64,000 nucleotides of DNA, from positions 27,034-91,033 of the forward strand of contig QHTK01000044.1 of assembly GCA_003220795.1 (NCBI GenBank), written 5' to 3'. Each line of letters starts with the position of its first letter. Positions within the stretch are counted from its first letter, which is position 1. Source of the stretch: Gemmatimonadota bacterium (lineage in GTDB: Bacteria > Gemmatimonadota > Gemmatimonadetes > Gemmatimonadales > GWC2-71-9). The notes beneath the pieces were generated by a model. It saw only the letters and a list, made by a program, of their open reading frames with translations. It had not been told where the DNA came from and searched no databases. This document shows, one piece after another, positions 8,403 through 17,573 of this stretch. The position numbers and the translations under genes are program-made.

Positions 8403-10778
8403 CTATTGCGCCGTCAGCTGTAAGCTATTGAACAGCAACGGGTAAGTGGCGATGCTCTGGCCGCGGTACTGGGGCCGGAACCCGAACAGCACCACCCGGC
8501 CGGACCCCTGCTTCACCTCGACGAGAGCGGCCTTGCCCGCGATGCGCTCGGGGTGCAGCACCCAGCCGGAGAGCAGCACCTTGTCGGCATCGGTCGGGTA
8601 GCGGCCGATGACCCGCACGGCGCTGGAATCGAGCGCTTCGAACGCCGGACCACCTTCATACCAGGCGACGCTCTGAGCCGGCATCCCACGCGCCAGCGGC
8701 GCGGCCGTGTCGAGTTCGAGACGAAAGATCGATCCCGGGGCATAGAACTCGTCGTCGGCCACGCCCGCCAGCACGTTGCGCACGGGGAGCAGCAGCTGCT
8801 CGGCAGCGAACCGGCTGGCGTCGTTGAGCGCGACCAGCGTCCCGCCGTCCTGCACGAACTGACGCAGCGCCTTGACTCCGTCCGCGCCGAGACCGCCCGC
8901 GTACGGGGCGGGATACTCGTGTGGCAGGCCGTTGAGCAGCTCGTCGGGCGCCTGATCGGGCAGGATGATCACGGTGAATTGCGCAGCGAGCTTGCCGGCG
9001 CGCACCACGGAGTCCACCACGGAGACGTACGGTACGTGCCACGTGTCGAAGACCCAGCGCGTCCATCCCTCGTCCATGGAAGCGTCGTACGAGCGGTACA
9101 GCCCGATGCGCGGGCCCTCCGGGCCGGCGACGCCGCTGTAGGCTGGGGTGGTGGCGGGCGGCTCGACGGGCGCTGAGAGGCCGATCCGCAGCGAGTCGCG
9201 CGCCGGCACGGCCGTCACGCCCATAAGGAGCGGCAGCGTGTGGGCCGTGACGTCGTACGGGGGCAGGGGCGGACCGGCTGGGTAGAGCCGCAGATCGGGA
9301 TAGTGCTGCGGCTCGAGCAGGGTCTTGGCGAACGCCGCATACGGCTGCCGCAGCACCACGACGTAGCTCCCGGCGGCATAGCGCTGCCCGGCGAGCGTGA
9401 CGGGGTGGAGGGCCGTGCGGATCTCCACCTGCCCGCGATGCAGGATCCCGAGCAGCGTCGCGAGCCCCACGGTGTCCCGCTGCTGGCGGGGGATCACGTA
9501 CGCGTACGGCCAGCCGCGCCAGCCGTGCACGCCGCGCTCCTCCACCGTGAGGAAGTTGGCGAGCCAGATATCGCGGTACCGCGCCGCGCTCTCGAGCAGA
9601 GCGTAGGCGGCGTCGGTCTGGTAGCTCACGATGTCGCGCAGCGTCCAGCGGCCACCGGGCCACGGGTTGGTGAAGTTCCAGGAGCGCTCGCGCGGGTTGA
9701 AGCCGCGCGCCCGAGTCGCGAGGTGGTCGAACGGAATGTCGATCGGCGAGGCCAGATTGGCGCTCGCCGCCTCGGAGAGAATGCGCACGCCCCCGTGATA
9801 GTGCTGGTAGGCGCGGGCGGGCGTCCACGCGTCGTAGATCGCATTGATCGAGATTCCCGTCTTCCCCTCGCCCGCGAGCTGCCACGCCATGTCGGCCCCC
9901 AAGGCGTTCACTCCGTCCACGAGCAACGGGTCCACGTTCGGCTCGACCGGGTCGAGGTAGGGAGGCAGAAAGAGTCGCGAGCCGTCCGTGTCCTGCTGGT
10001 GAATGTCGTGCACGATCTCGGGATGCCACACGTTGTGCAGCGAATCGACCACCAGCTGGGTCTCGACCTGCGTGAAAGCGTACCAGTCACGATTGTTGTC
10101 GTGTCCGGCGTAATGGTGGTACAGCTCGGGCGGGTCGGTGCCTTCGGCGGCCGTGCCGAGCGTGCGGTTGTACCAGTGCGTGACGATGGAAACGCCGTCC
10201 GGGTTGAGCGACGGCACGAGCAGCAGAATCACGTTGTCGAGGATCCTGCGGGTGGCGGCGGCGGTGTCGCTCGCGAGGCGGTAGGCGAGCAGCGCGGGCG
10301 TCAGGTGCCCGCCCACTTCGTTCGAGTGAATGCCCGACGTGATGAGCACGATGGCGCGGCCGTCACGCAGCGCCTCCTGCTGCTCGCGGCCGTTGTGGAT
10401 GATGCGCGGGTCGGCGAGCCGGGCGTTGAGCTGCCGGTAGCGCTCGAGGCTCTTCAAGTTGGACGGACTCGAAATCACCAGCGCGACGAGCGGCACGCCC
10501 AGCGTGGTCTTCCCCAGCTCGCGGTAGCGCACCCGGTCGCTGGTCTGCGCCAGCGCCTGGTAATAGTGCAGTAACGCCGGCCAGTCGGCGAGCTTCCGGT
10601 CCTCGCCGGGCTCGAAGCCGAGGATCGATTTGGGAGTCGGCACGCGGGAGCCGGTAACGGGGGCAGGCGGGCGCGGCTTCGCCGCCTGCCGCGGCCGGTG
10701 GCGCTGCTGCGCGGCGAGCGCCGCGGGCAGGGCGACGAGCCCCGCCGCGAGCAGGGCGACGAGCGCGCGCGGCGCCAC
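8403..10778 (-). CDS. Secreted M14-family zinc carboxypeptidase with C-terminal GATase-like domain
   Basis: About 791 residues. The signal peptide (ALVALLAAGLVALPAALAAQ) directly follows the GTG start at 10778, which lies 5 bases after the stop of the S9 peptidase gene; the longer open frame upstream overlaps that gene and is not real. The M14 core shows GIHSNEVGGH (zinc His and Glu), the NPDG region (VPSLNPDGVS) and HDIHQQDTDG (third zinc ligand). The last ~200 residues look like a class I glutamine-amidotransferase-like domain (QFTVIILPDQAP, FVQDGGTLVALND), seen in large M14 peptidases of environmental bacteria. It probably digests peptides in the periplasm or outside, together with the S9 enzyme encoded upstream in the same transcript. 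Confidence 0.86.
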   Translation of the reverse strand: MAPRALVALLAAGLVALPAALAAQQRHRPRQAAKPRPPAPVTGSRVPTPKSILGFEPGEDRKLADWPALLHYYQALAQTSDRVRYRELGKTTLGVPLVALVISSPSNLKSLERYRQLNARLADPRIIHNGREQQEALRDGRAIVLITSGIHSNEVGGHLTPALLAYRLASDTAAATRRILDNVILLLVPSLNPDGVSIVTHWYNRTLGTAAEGTDPPELYHHYAGHDNNRDWYAFTQVETQLVVDSLHNVWHPEIVHDIHQQDTDGSRLFLPPYLDPVEPNVDPLLVDGVNALGADMAWQLAGEGKTGISINAIYDAWTPARAYQHYHGGVRILSEAASANLASPIDIPFDHLATRARGFNPRERSWNFTNPWPGGRWTLRDIVSYQTDAAYALLESAARYRDIWLANFLTVEERGVHGWRGWPYAYVIPRQQRDTVGLATLLGILHRGQVEIRTALHPVTLAGQRYAAGSYVVVLRQPYAAFAKTLLEPQHYPDLRLYPAGPPLPPYDVTAHTLPLLMGVTAVPARDSLRIGLSAPVEPPATTPAYSGVAGPEGPRIGLYRSYDASMDEGWTRWVFDTWHVPYVSVVDSVVRAGKLAAQFTVIILPDQAPDELLNGLPHEYPAPYAGGLGADGVKALRQFVQDGGTLVALNDASRFAAEQLLLPVRNVLAGVADDEFYAPGSIFRLELDTAAPLARGMPAQSVAWYEGGPAFEALDSSAVRVIGRYPTDADKVLLSGWVLHPERIAGKAALVEVKQGSGRVVLFGFRPQYRGQSIATYPLLFNSLQLTAQ

Positions 10779-10783
10779 GCGGG

Positions 10784-12889
10784 TCAGCGCAAGGTGCCGG
10801 CGGCGGGCGGCGTCTCGCCGCCGCCGAGCCAGTGCGCGAACCAGGTACGGATGCGCTCCAGCCGGTCCACGAGCAGCCACGGCGGGCCGGTACGCGACAA
10901 GCCGTGGTACGAGCGCGGGTACCGCACGAACTCCGCCGGTATCCCCCGCTTGCGCAGCATGACGAACAGCTGCTCGCCGTCCGTGACGGGCGTGCGCCGG
11001 TCGTCTTCGGAGTGCACGATGAGCAGCGGGGTGCGGATGCGCGTCGCGTAGGTCATCGGGGAGAGTACGCGGTACAGCGAGTCCGCCTCCCACGGCGGCC
11101 CGGCGAACTCGTAGTCCGTGAGGCCCTGAGCGTCCGACGAGCCGTACCACGAGTACCAGTCGTAGATCGAACGATCGGTCTCCGCGGCCGCGAAGCGGTG
11201 CGTCTGCCCCACCACCCAGTTGGTCATGAAGCCGCCGTAGGAGCCCCCGGCAACGCCCAGGCGCGTCGTATCCACGCCGCCCCGGGCGATCGCGACGTCA
11301 ACCGCTTTCATCAGGTCCTGGTAGTCTTCCATCCCCCACCGCCCGCGCGTCGCGAACGTGAAGTCGTGCCCGTACCCGCTCGAACCGCGCGGATTGACGA
11401 GCAGTACCCAGTACCCCTGTCCCGCGAGCAGCTGCATCTCGGGGAAGAACACGTTGCCGTAGTTCCAGTGCGGGCCGCCGTGAATGTACAGGATCAAGGG
11501 GTAGCTCTTCCCCGAGCGGTAGCCGTAGGGGCGCATCACAAACGCCTCGATGGCGAGCCCCCCCACACTCGTGAACCAGAACGTGTCGGCCGGGATCGTC
11601 ACCAGCTGCGCGAGCAGCGAGTCGTTGAAAGACGTGAGCCGCTTCTCGGGCCCGGCCCCGGCGCGCCCGAGCGGAGCGACGAACAGTTCCGCCGCGTGCG
11701 TGGCGTCGCTCGCCGAGTAGGTGAGCCATTTCCCGTCACGCGTGATCGCCGGTCCGCCGAGCTGCCGCTCGCCGGTCGTGATCTGGCGGACGGTGCCCCC
11801 CGTCGCCGGCGCCGCGAACACGTGAATGTTGCCGCGCGTCTCGGCACTGAAGTACACGGTCTTCGAGTCCGGAGACCACGCCGGTCCGGACGGATCCAGG
11901 GCCCAGGTGCTCGTGACATTGCGCACGGCCCCGCCCGCCGCGGGCATCACGCACACGTCGTTCTCTTCACCGCGACCTTTGGAGCAGATGAAGGCGATGG
12001 CGTTGCCGTCGGGCGACCAGGCTGGCGCGAAGTTCTCAACGTAGGGCGTCACGAGTCGGCGCACCGCGCCGTCCGCCACATTGAGCACATGCAGCTGTGG
12101 TCGGACCTGGCTCCTCACCTCGCTCGTGTCGGTCGAGTCCTGCACGAACACGATCGCCCGACCGTCGGGAGACCAATCCGGCGCCCGCTGGCTCAAGTCG
12201 CCGCCGGTAAGCTGCTTGGGCTCGCCGCCGCCCGTTGGCGCGAGGTACAGGTGGCTGGCGCGACGGGTCTCGCGCGGCGGCACGAGCCCGCGCTCATCCT
12301 CCACGAACGGCAACGACGTGTACACCCGGCCGTCGAACCGCTTGGGGTCCGGCCCGCGGGTGATCGCGCTCGGCGACACCCGGCTCCGCCACGAATCCTT
12401 CTTCATGCTGTCGGGCTCCGGGCCGCGCCAGCTGTACAACAGCCACTTGCCGTCGCCTGAAAACAGCGGGAGCGCGTGGACACCCCGCACCTGGAACGCC
12501 TCGCCGCCGGGCGCCCAAGTCCGCAGAAACCACACGTCGTCGTCGAACCCCTCGCGCTTGCTCGTGAAGGCGAGTAGCGAGCCGTCCGGGGACCAGACCG
12601 GATTGGACGCCTCGGTGGCCGGGCTGGTGTAGCGGAACGCGGGCGCCGAGCCGTCCGCGGGCGCCATCCAGATCTCGGAATGGCGCCGATCATTGTCTTC
12701 CACGACCGTCGTCACGACGAAGGCGATGCGCCGCCCGTCGGGCGCGGGCCGCGGCTCGCCGACGCTGGTGAGCTTGTAGTAATCCGTGGCCTGGAAGGGA
12801 CGGGGGGAAGATTGGGCGGACAGGCGGTCAGGCGGACTGGCGGTCAGAAGGCCAGTCGCGACGAAGGACGGCAGCCAGCGGGCTTTCAT
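10784..12889 (-). CDS. Secreted S9-family prolyl oligopeptidase-type serine peptidase
   Basis: 701 residues. An N-terminal signal peptide is followed by a beta-propeller with repeated WSPDG blades (WSPDGSLLAF, WSPDGRAIVF, WSPDGNAIAF, WSPDSKTVYF) at about 60-420, then the hydrolase domain. The triad is Ser in GVAGGSYGGFMTNW, Asp in HSEDDRRTP and His in YPRSYHGLS. The start ATG at 12889 gives MKARWLPSFVATGLL; the frame continues upstream but only through intergenic DNA. The signal-peptide DNA is built from four tandem 8-bp units (12815-12846). It is co-transcribed with the M14 gene downstream. It acts on peptides in the periplasm or outside. Confidence 0.9.
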   Translation of the reverse strand: MKARWLPSFVATGLLTASPPDRLSAQSSPRPFQATDYYKLTSVGEPRPAPDGRRIAFVVTTVVEDNDRRHSEIWMAPADGSAPAFRYTSPATEASNPVWSPDGSLLAFTSKREGFDDDVWFLRTWAPGGEAFQVRGVHALPLFSGDGKWLLYSWRGPEPDSMKKDSWRSRVSPSAITRGPDPKRFDGRVYTSLPFVEDERGLVPPRETRRASHLYLAPTGGGEPKQLTGGDLSQRAPDWSPDGRAIVFVQDSTDTSEVRSQVRPQLHVLNVADGAVRRLVTPYVENFAPAWSPDGNAIAFICSKGRGEENDVCVMPAAGGAVRNVTSTWALDPSGPAWSPDSKTVYFSAETRGNIHVFAAPATGGTVRQITTGERQLGGPAITRDGKWLTYSASDATHAAELFVAPLGRAGAGPEKRLTSFNDSLLAQLVTIPADTFWFTSVGGLAIEAFVMRPYGYRSGKSYPLILYIHGGPHWNYGNVFFPEMQLLAGQGYWVLLVNPRGSSGYGHDFTFATRGRWGMEDYQDLMKAVDVAIARGGVDTTRLGVAGGSYGGFMTNWVVGQTHRFAAAETDRSIYDWYSWYGSSDAQGLTDYEFAGPPWEADSLYRVLSPMTYATRIRTPLLIVHSEDDRRTPVTDGEQLFVMLRKRGIPAEFVRYPRSYHGLSRTGPPWLLVDRLERIRTWFAHWLGGGETPPAAGTLR
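12815..12846. repeat. Four tandem octamers GGCGGWCW in the S9 signal-peptide region
   Basis: GGCGGACA, GGCGGTCA, GGCGGACT and GGCGGTCA follow one another in register. Inverted copies (CGACCGCC three times, 12966-12989) and one direct copy (12950-12957) lie in the adjacent gap. Confidence 0.75.
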
Positions 12890-12948
12890 GCGGTGCTCAA
12901 GCGGTTGCGGGACGGAGAAAACTATGCGCTGGGGCCCACCGACGCGAC

Positions 12949-12989
12949 GGGCGGTCAGCAAATGCCGACCGCCCGACCGCCCGACCGCC
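12949..12989. terminator. GC hairpin and octamer repeats between ompA-like and S9 genes
   Basis: GGGCGGTC (12949-12956) pairs with GACCGCCC (12967-12974) over a 10-base loop, then CGACCGCC repeats to 12989. It lies between the OmpA stop and the S9 start on the same strand, so it could attenuate or terminate transcription. No T-run. Confidence 0.4.
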
Positions 12990-13001
12990 CCACCCCTGCA
13001 G

Positions 13002-14591
13002 TTAGGGCAGCTTGTGCAGCTCCACCCGCCGGTTCTGCGCCCGGCCCCCGGCCGTGGTGTTGGGAGCGATGAATCCGCTCGCCCCGTACCCCTTCGCGAC
13101 CATCCGCTCGGGGGACACACCCTTGCGCGCCAGGTACGCCCGCACCGAAGCGGCCCGGGCCTGCGACAGCCGGACGTTGAGCGGTGCCGATCCCGTGTTG
13201 TCGGTGTAGCCCGCGATCTCGATCCGGATCTCCGGATTGGCGACCAGCGAGCCCGCCACCTGGTCGAGCACGGCGTAGGAATCGCGCGTCAGCGCCGACC
13301 GGCCCCACTCGAAGTTCACGCCCCGCAGAATCAGCGTCGGCCGGGCCGGCGCGCCGGGTGCGCCTGGCACGATTTCCGGTTGGAACAGGATGATGCAGCC
13401 GTTGGCATCCACCTTGGAGCCGGCGGGCGTGTTGGGGCACTTGTCGCGGTCGTCCGGGACGCCGTCGCCGTCCGAGTCGCGGATCAGCTGTCGCGGCAGC
13501 GGGCAACCGGCGGTGTCGACGGGCGTGCCGGCGGGCGTGTTGGGACACTTGTCGAGGCCGTCCGGCACGCCGTCCAAGTCCGAATCCATCGGGCAGCCCT
13601 TCGCGTCGACGAGCGCGCCGGCTGGCGTGTTGGGGCACTGATCGAGCCCGTCGGGCACGCCGTCTTTGTCCGAGTCCGACGGGCACCCCACGGCGTCCAC
13701 GGTCGCGCCGGCGGGGGTGTTGGCGCATTGATCGATGCCGTCGGGCACGCCGTCGCCGTCCGAGTCGAGGGGGCAGCCCTTCGGGTCCACGTGCACCCCG
13801 GCCGGGGTGTTGGGACACTGATCGATGCCGTCCGGCACGCCGTCCGAGTCGGAGTCGGCAGGGCAGCCGCTCGCGTCGACGGTAGCGCCGGCCGGCGTGC
13901 CCGGGCACTTGTCGAGCCCGTCATACACGCCGTCCTTGTCCGAGTCCGTGGGGCAGCCGCGCGCGTCGACCGTGGCCCCGAGCGGCGTGTTGGGGCAGGC
14001 GTCTTTCTTGTCGGGGACGCCGTCCTTGTCCGAGTCCTGCGGCGGCCCGCCCAGATGGAAGACCGAGAGGCCCGCGGTAACGACGACATGCGTTGCCGTG
14101 GTGGATCCCACGGCGTACTTGGTGCTGGGCACGTAGACGCCGCGGCCTTCGACGCGCAGCGCCACGCGCGGCGTGAGGAAGATGCGGGCGCCCGCGCCGC
14201 CGTGGACCGCGTTGTCGGTGAAGCGGTACGGCGCCCGTGTGCCGAAATCGAGCAGCGAGTAGCCCCCCAACACGTAGAGCATGAGGCGGCTGGCGTGAAT
14301 GGCGTTGAACACCAGGCTGGCGCTCCCGATGAGCGGCTGAAGTGTGGTGGGCGTGCCGCTGGGCGCGACCGTGTATTGCGGCTGGAACAGCACGTCGGCC
14401 TCGAGCCCGACCGCATCACCGAAGAAGTAGCCGAGCCGGCCGCCCCCGCCCAGCTTGTTCGCGAGCCCGAGGGCGGCGTCGTAACGGGTATAGCCGCCGA
14501 AGGCGCCGGCCTCGAACTGTCCGGCGTGCTGGGCAGCGAGATTCGCTGCCGGCAACATGACCAGGATCGCCAGCACCCCGAAGCCTCTCAT
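13002..14591 (-). CDS. OmpA-family outer-membrane protein with seven thrombospondin type 3 repeats
   Basis: 529 residues: signal peptide (to about LAAQ), an N-terminal beta-barrel-like domain (about 22-190), seven calcium-binding type 3 repeats of about 30 residues (pattern DSDxDGVPDGxDxCPNTP, about 195-400), and a C-terminal OmpA peptidoglycan-binding domain (about 410-529). The last shows IRIEIAGYTDNTGS, LSQARAASVRAYL and GRAQNRRVEL. It anchors the outer membrane to the cell wall; the acidic repeats form a calcium-stiffened rod. It is a tandem paralogue of the next gene upstream, which has six repeats, so a duplication followed by repeat gain or loss is likely. Confidence 0.9.
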   Translation of the reverse strand: MRGFGVLAILVMLPAANLAAQHAGQFEAGAFGGYTRYDAALGLANKLGGGGRLGYFFGDAVGLEADVLFQPQYTVAPSGTPTTLQPLIGSASLVFNAIHASRLMLYVLGGYSLLDFGTRAPYRFTDNAVHGGAGARIFLTPRVALRVEGRGVYVPSTKYAVGSTTATHVVVTAGLSVFHLGGPPQDSDKDGVPDKKDACPNTPLGATVDARGCPTDSDKDGVYDGLDKCPGTPAGATVDASGCPADSDSDGVPDGIDQCPNTPAGVHVDPKGCPLDSDGDGVPDGIDQCANTPAGATVDAVGCPSDSDKDGVPDGLDQCPNTPAGALVDAKGCPMDSDLDGVPDGLDKCPNTPAGTPVDTAGCPLPRQLIRDSDGDGVPDDRDKCPNTPAGSKVDANGCIILFQPEIVPGAPGAPARPTLILRGVNFEWGRSALTRDSYAVLDQVAGSLVANPEIRIEIAGYTDNTGSAPLNVRLSQARAASVRAYLARKGVSPERMVAKGYGASGFIAPNTTAGGRAQNRRVELHKLP

Positions 14592-14603
14592 GCGAGCCCC
14601 TGC

Positions 14604-14636
14604 GCGTCTAGGCGTCTGCGCGTTGTGTGCGTCTAG
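14604..14636. repeat. Imperfect GCGTCTAG octamer repeat between tandem OmpA genes
   Basis: GCGTCTAG, GCGTCTGC, GCGTTGTG and, after one base, GCGTCTAG. The last overlaps the stop codon of the upstream OmpA gene. It shares a GTCTA core with the octamers at 42033-42064. Confidence 0.5.
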
Positions 14637-16075
14637 GGTAATTGGTGGAGCTCCACCCGCCGATTCTGCGCGCGCCCCTCGACCGTGGTATTCACCGCGA
14701 TCGGATTGCTTGCCCCGTACCCCCGGGCGACCATGCGCGTAGGCGTGACGCCCTTGCTCACCAGATACGCACGTACCACCTCGGCGCGCGCCTGGGAGAG
14801 CCGCAGGTTCGTGGCCGCCGAGCCCGTGCCGTCGGTGTATCCCGCGATCTCGATCCGGATCGCGGGATTCGCCACCAACGACTGCGCCACGATGTTGAGC
14901 ACCGTGAAGGATTCGAGCTGCAGCACCGCTCGGCCTGGCTCAAACGTCACCCCGCGCAGGATGACGGGCGTCCGCTCCGGCGTAAACAGGATCACGCAGC
15001 CGTTCGCGTCCACGCGGCTGCCGGGCGGCGTGCCGGGGCATTTGTCGCGGTCGTCGGGCACGCCGTCGCCGTCGGAATCCTTGAAGCGGGGGCACCCGGT
15101 GCTGTCCACTTCAGTGCCGGGCGGCGTGTTGGGGCATTTGTCGATTCCGTCCGGGACGCCGTCCTTGTCGGAATCGAGCGGGCATCCGGCCGCGTCGACG
15201 ATCGCCCCGGTGGGGGTGTTCGGGCACTGGTCGATCCCGTCCGGGACTCCGTCGCCGTCGGCGTCGGTGGGGCAGCCCTTGGCATCCACGTGCGCGCCGA
15301 CGGGCGTGTTGGAGCACTGGTCGAGCCCGTCGTACACGCCGTCATGGTCCGAGTCCATCGGACAGCCCTTGGCATCCACCCGCGCACCCACCGGCGTGCC
15401 GGGGCACTGATCGATCCCGTCGTACACGCCGTCGTGATCCGAGTCGATCGGGCACCCGTGCACGTCGACCGTGGCACCGAGCGGCGTGTTGGCGCAGACA
15501 TCCCGTTTGTCCGGCACCCCGTCGTGGTCCTCGTCCGCCAGCGTCCCCGCGCCGGTGAAGATCGACAGGCCGAGCGAGCCCACCAGATGACCGGCCCAGT
15601 CGGTGCCGGGGAAGCCGCTATTGGGCGCGTAGAGGCCGCGGACCTCGACCCGCAGAGCCGCGTGGTCACCCAGAAACAACCGTTCGCCGATCGCCCCGTG
15701 GACCGCGGCATCGGTGAAGCGGTACGGCGCCCCGCTCTCGAAGTCGAGGCGCGAGTAGCCGCCGAGGATGTAGAACAGGTGGCGCGCGTTTCCGAAATTG
15801 AGGCTGAGGCTCGCACCGCCCAGCGTCAGCGAGGGCGAGGCGGTTCCCGTGCTGGGGCGCAGGTCCTGGTAGCCGGCGTCGAGTTCGGCGCCGACGACGT
15901 CGGTAAAGAAGTAACCGAGCCGTGCGCCGCCGCCCACGCGACTCTCGAGCCCGAACGTCTTGTCGTAGTGCGTGAACGAGCCGAAAGCGCTGAGTTCGAA
16001 CTGATGCGCGCGTTGCGCGCCGGCGGTGCCGACGGCAGTCGTAAGCGCCAATCCCAGGATCGCGAGCGTGCGCAC
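14633..16075 (-). CDS. OmpA-family outer-membrane protein with six thrombospondin type 3 repeats
   Basis: 480 residues with the same plan as its neighbour: signal peptide (VGTAGAQ), beta-barrel-like N-terminus starting HQFELSAFGSFTHYD, six DxDxDGVxDGxDxCPxTP repeats (about 180-350), and an OmpA domain (IRIEIAGYTDGTGS, LSQARAEVVRAYL, GRAQNRRVEL). The start is GTG at 16075, preceded by a strong GGGGGG-type ribosome site. Role: outer-membrane-peptidoglycan tether. The two copies differ in repeat number and in the linker after the repeats. Confidence 0.9.
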   Translation of the reverse strand: MRTLAILGLALTTAVGTAGAQRAHQFELSAFGSFTHYDKTFGLESRVGGGARLGYFFTDVVGAELDAGYQDLRPSTGTASPSLTLGGASLSLNFGNARHLFYILGGYSRLDFESGAPYRFTDAAVHGAIGERLFLGDHAALRVEVRGLYAPNSGFPGTDWAGHLVGSLGLSIFTGAGTLADEDHDGVPDKRDVCANTPLGATVDVHGCPIDSDHDGVYDGIDQCPGTPVGARVDAKGCPMDSDHDGVYDGLDQCSNTPVGAHVDAKGCPTDADGDGVPDGIDQCPNTPTGAIVDAAGCPLDSDKDGVPDGIDKCPNTPPGTEVDSTGCPRFKDSDGDGVPDDRDKCPGTPPGSRVDANGCVILFTPERTPVILRGVTFEPGRAVLQLESFTVLNIVAQSLVANPAIRIEIAGYTDGTGSAATNLRLSQARAEVVRAYLVSKGVTPTRMVARGYGASNPIAVNTTVEGRAQNRRVELHQLP

Positions 16076-16126
16076 GAAACGGTCCCCCCCAAAGGCGTGG
16101 CCCTACGGTAATAAGTCGGGCTCCAG

Positions 16127-17554
16127 TTAGAAACCCCAGACGCCTGATTTCCGCCGGCCCGTGCTCAAGTCGATCCCCCCGATGACGAGCGCGTGCCGCG
16201 CCCCGTCCGCCTCGCGCCAGGTGACGCCCGCCGGACCGACCAGCGTGCCGCCGCCCTGTCCGGCGATGGTGGCCGCACCGACTGGCCCCGTAAACGGGCC
16301 GAGCGAGTCGCCGATCACTCGGGCGGCGATCGCTTCCGCCGCGTTCGTGGCGGCGCCTCCGTACATCCCGCCGACCAGCAGGACCACATCGCCCAGGTCG
16401 AGCGTGGCAAACTGCGAGCGGGGAGCGGGGAACAGCGTAGCGCCGGAGGCCCACGAGCCGATAAAGAAGCCCGAGATGAGACTCACGGGAGCCGTGTCGC
16501 TCGAGGCGAGCCGGGTGGTCGCGGCGTCGAGGCCGCCGCCCGGCGGGACGCTGTCCGCCACACCGCCGAACGTGATCGCGCGGTCGTCCAGGACGACGCC
16601 GCCGCCGTAGGCGCGCGGCGTCGGGAGCAAAGGCTGCCCGTACCACCCATCGATGTGCCCGTCGGCGGCGACGCGTCCGACGAACACGAAGCGTTGCGGA
16701 CGCCCGAGTGAGTCGGTTCCGCCGATGACGTAGATCCGTCCCCGCCGCACCACTGCGGTCGCGCCTGCGACCGGGGTGGGGAGCGGCTCGATCGGCGCGA
16801 ACCGCGCCGCGACGCCGTCGGGAGTGACGTCGGCGGCGAACACGGACGGCTGCGGCCGGCCGGCGGAGTCGACGCCCCCGATCACGTACAGGGCGCTCCC
16901 CGTGAAGTGGGAGTTGTAGCGCGTGGCGACGGCAGCGGCGGCGAAGGCGCGCGGCACGGGGAGGGCCCGGCTCCGAACCGGGTCCGGGTTGTCTGGCTGC
17001 CGCACCCAGTCGGCGACCGCACCACCGGCCAGCGCGCGCGCGACGTAGACGCCGGAGTCGGGGATGAGACGCGCGCCGATCAGCTCGGCGCCACCCGCCG
17101 CGTACAACGTGGTGGCGACGACGTCGCCGGCGGCGATCTCCGCTGCCGCGGCGCCTACGCCGACGGGCGCGCTCGGGAAGGCGGCGCGCGGCTGCCAGCG
17201 CAGCGTATCCGTCACAAACGAGACGCGGGGAATCACGTGCACCGTGGCGGTGAGGTGGAGCCCGGCCGGCGTAGTCAGGGTGAGCGGTCCCGCAACCGCA
17301 CCGTCCGGGACGGTGACACGGACCGCGAGGTCGCTCCAGCCGCCTGCCCCGACCACGGCGGCCGGGATGGTGCCGCCGCCCGCACCGGCGAAGGTGACCC
17401 CCCCCGTCGCCTGCGCGGCGCCGAACCCGAAGCCCTCGATCACCGCCGTCCCACCGCGCTCCAGGATGGGCTCGATCGCGCCATCGACGTAGTCGATGCG
17501 GGGCGCGGCGTGCGCGGGCGGCCCGATCGCGCTGCCGCACGCCCCGAGCAGCAC
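16127..17554 (-). CDS. Lipoprotein with IPT-like and Kelch-like domains
   Basis: About 475 residues or slightly more. A lipobox (LLGAC) is followed by an IPT/TIG-like beta-sandwich (IEPILERGGTAVIEGFGFG, about 25-110), then Kelch-like propeller blades with the sequence LYVIGGVDSAGRPQ, IYVIGGTDSLGRPQ, ITFGGVAD, VLLVGGMYG and LVIGGIDLSTG. It is likely an outer surface or periplasmic binding protein. GTG at 17554 leaves only five residues before the lipid cysteine. The hydrophobic stretch clearly continues upstream (KLAPALAV), but no ATG, GTG or TTG is in frame there. The true start is therefore non-canonical or altered, and overlaps the end of the chemoreceptor gene. Confidence 0.7.
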   Translation of the reverse strand: MLLGACGSAIGPPAHAAPRIDYVDGAIEPILERGGTAVIEGFGFGAAQATGGVTFAGAGGGTIPAAVVGAGGWSDLAVRVTVPDGAVAGPLTLTTPAGLHLTATVHVIPRVSFVTDTLRWQPRAAFPSAPVGVGAAAAEIAAGDVVATTLYAAGGAELIGARLIPDSGVYVARALAGGAVADWVRQPDNPDPVRSRALPVPRAFAAAAVATRYNSHFTGSALYVIGGVDSAGRPQPSVFAADVTPDGVAARFAPIEPLPTPVAGATAVVRRGRIYVIGGTDSLGRPQRFVFVGRVAADGHIDGWYGQPLLPTPRAYGGGVVLDDRAITFGGVADSVPPGGGLDAATTRLASSDTAPVSLISGFFIGSWASGATLFPAPRSQFATLDLGDVVLLVGGMYGGAATNAAEAIAARVIGDSLGPFTGPVGAATIAGQGGGTLVGPAGVTWREADGARHALVIGGIDLSTGRRKSGVWGF

Positions 17555-17573
17555 GGCCAGAGCCGGCGCGAGC

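Noticed and set aside
13420..14040. Regular ~90-bp repeats that could suggest a CRISPR array or satellite
   Set aside because: They encode the thrombospondin type 3 repeats of an OmpA protein in frame; there are no unique spacers.
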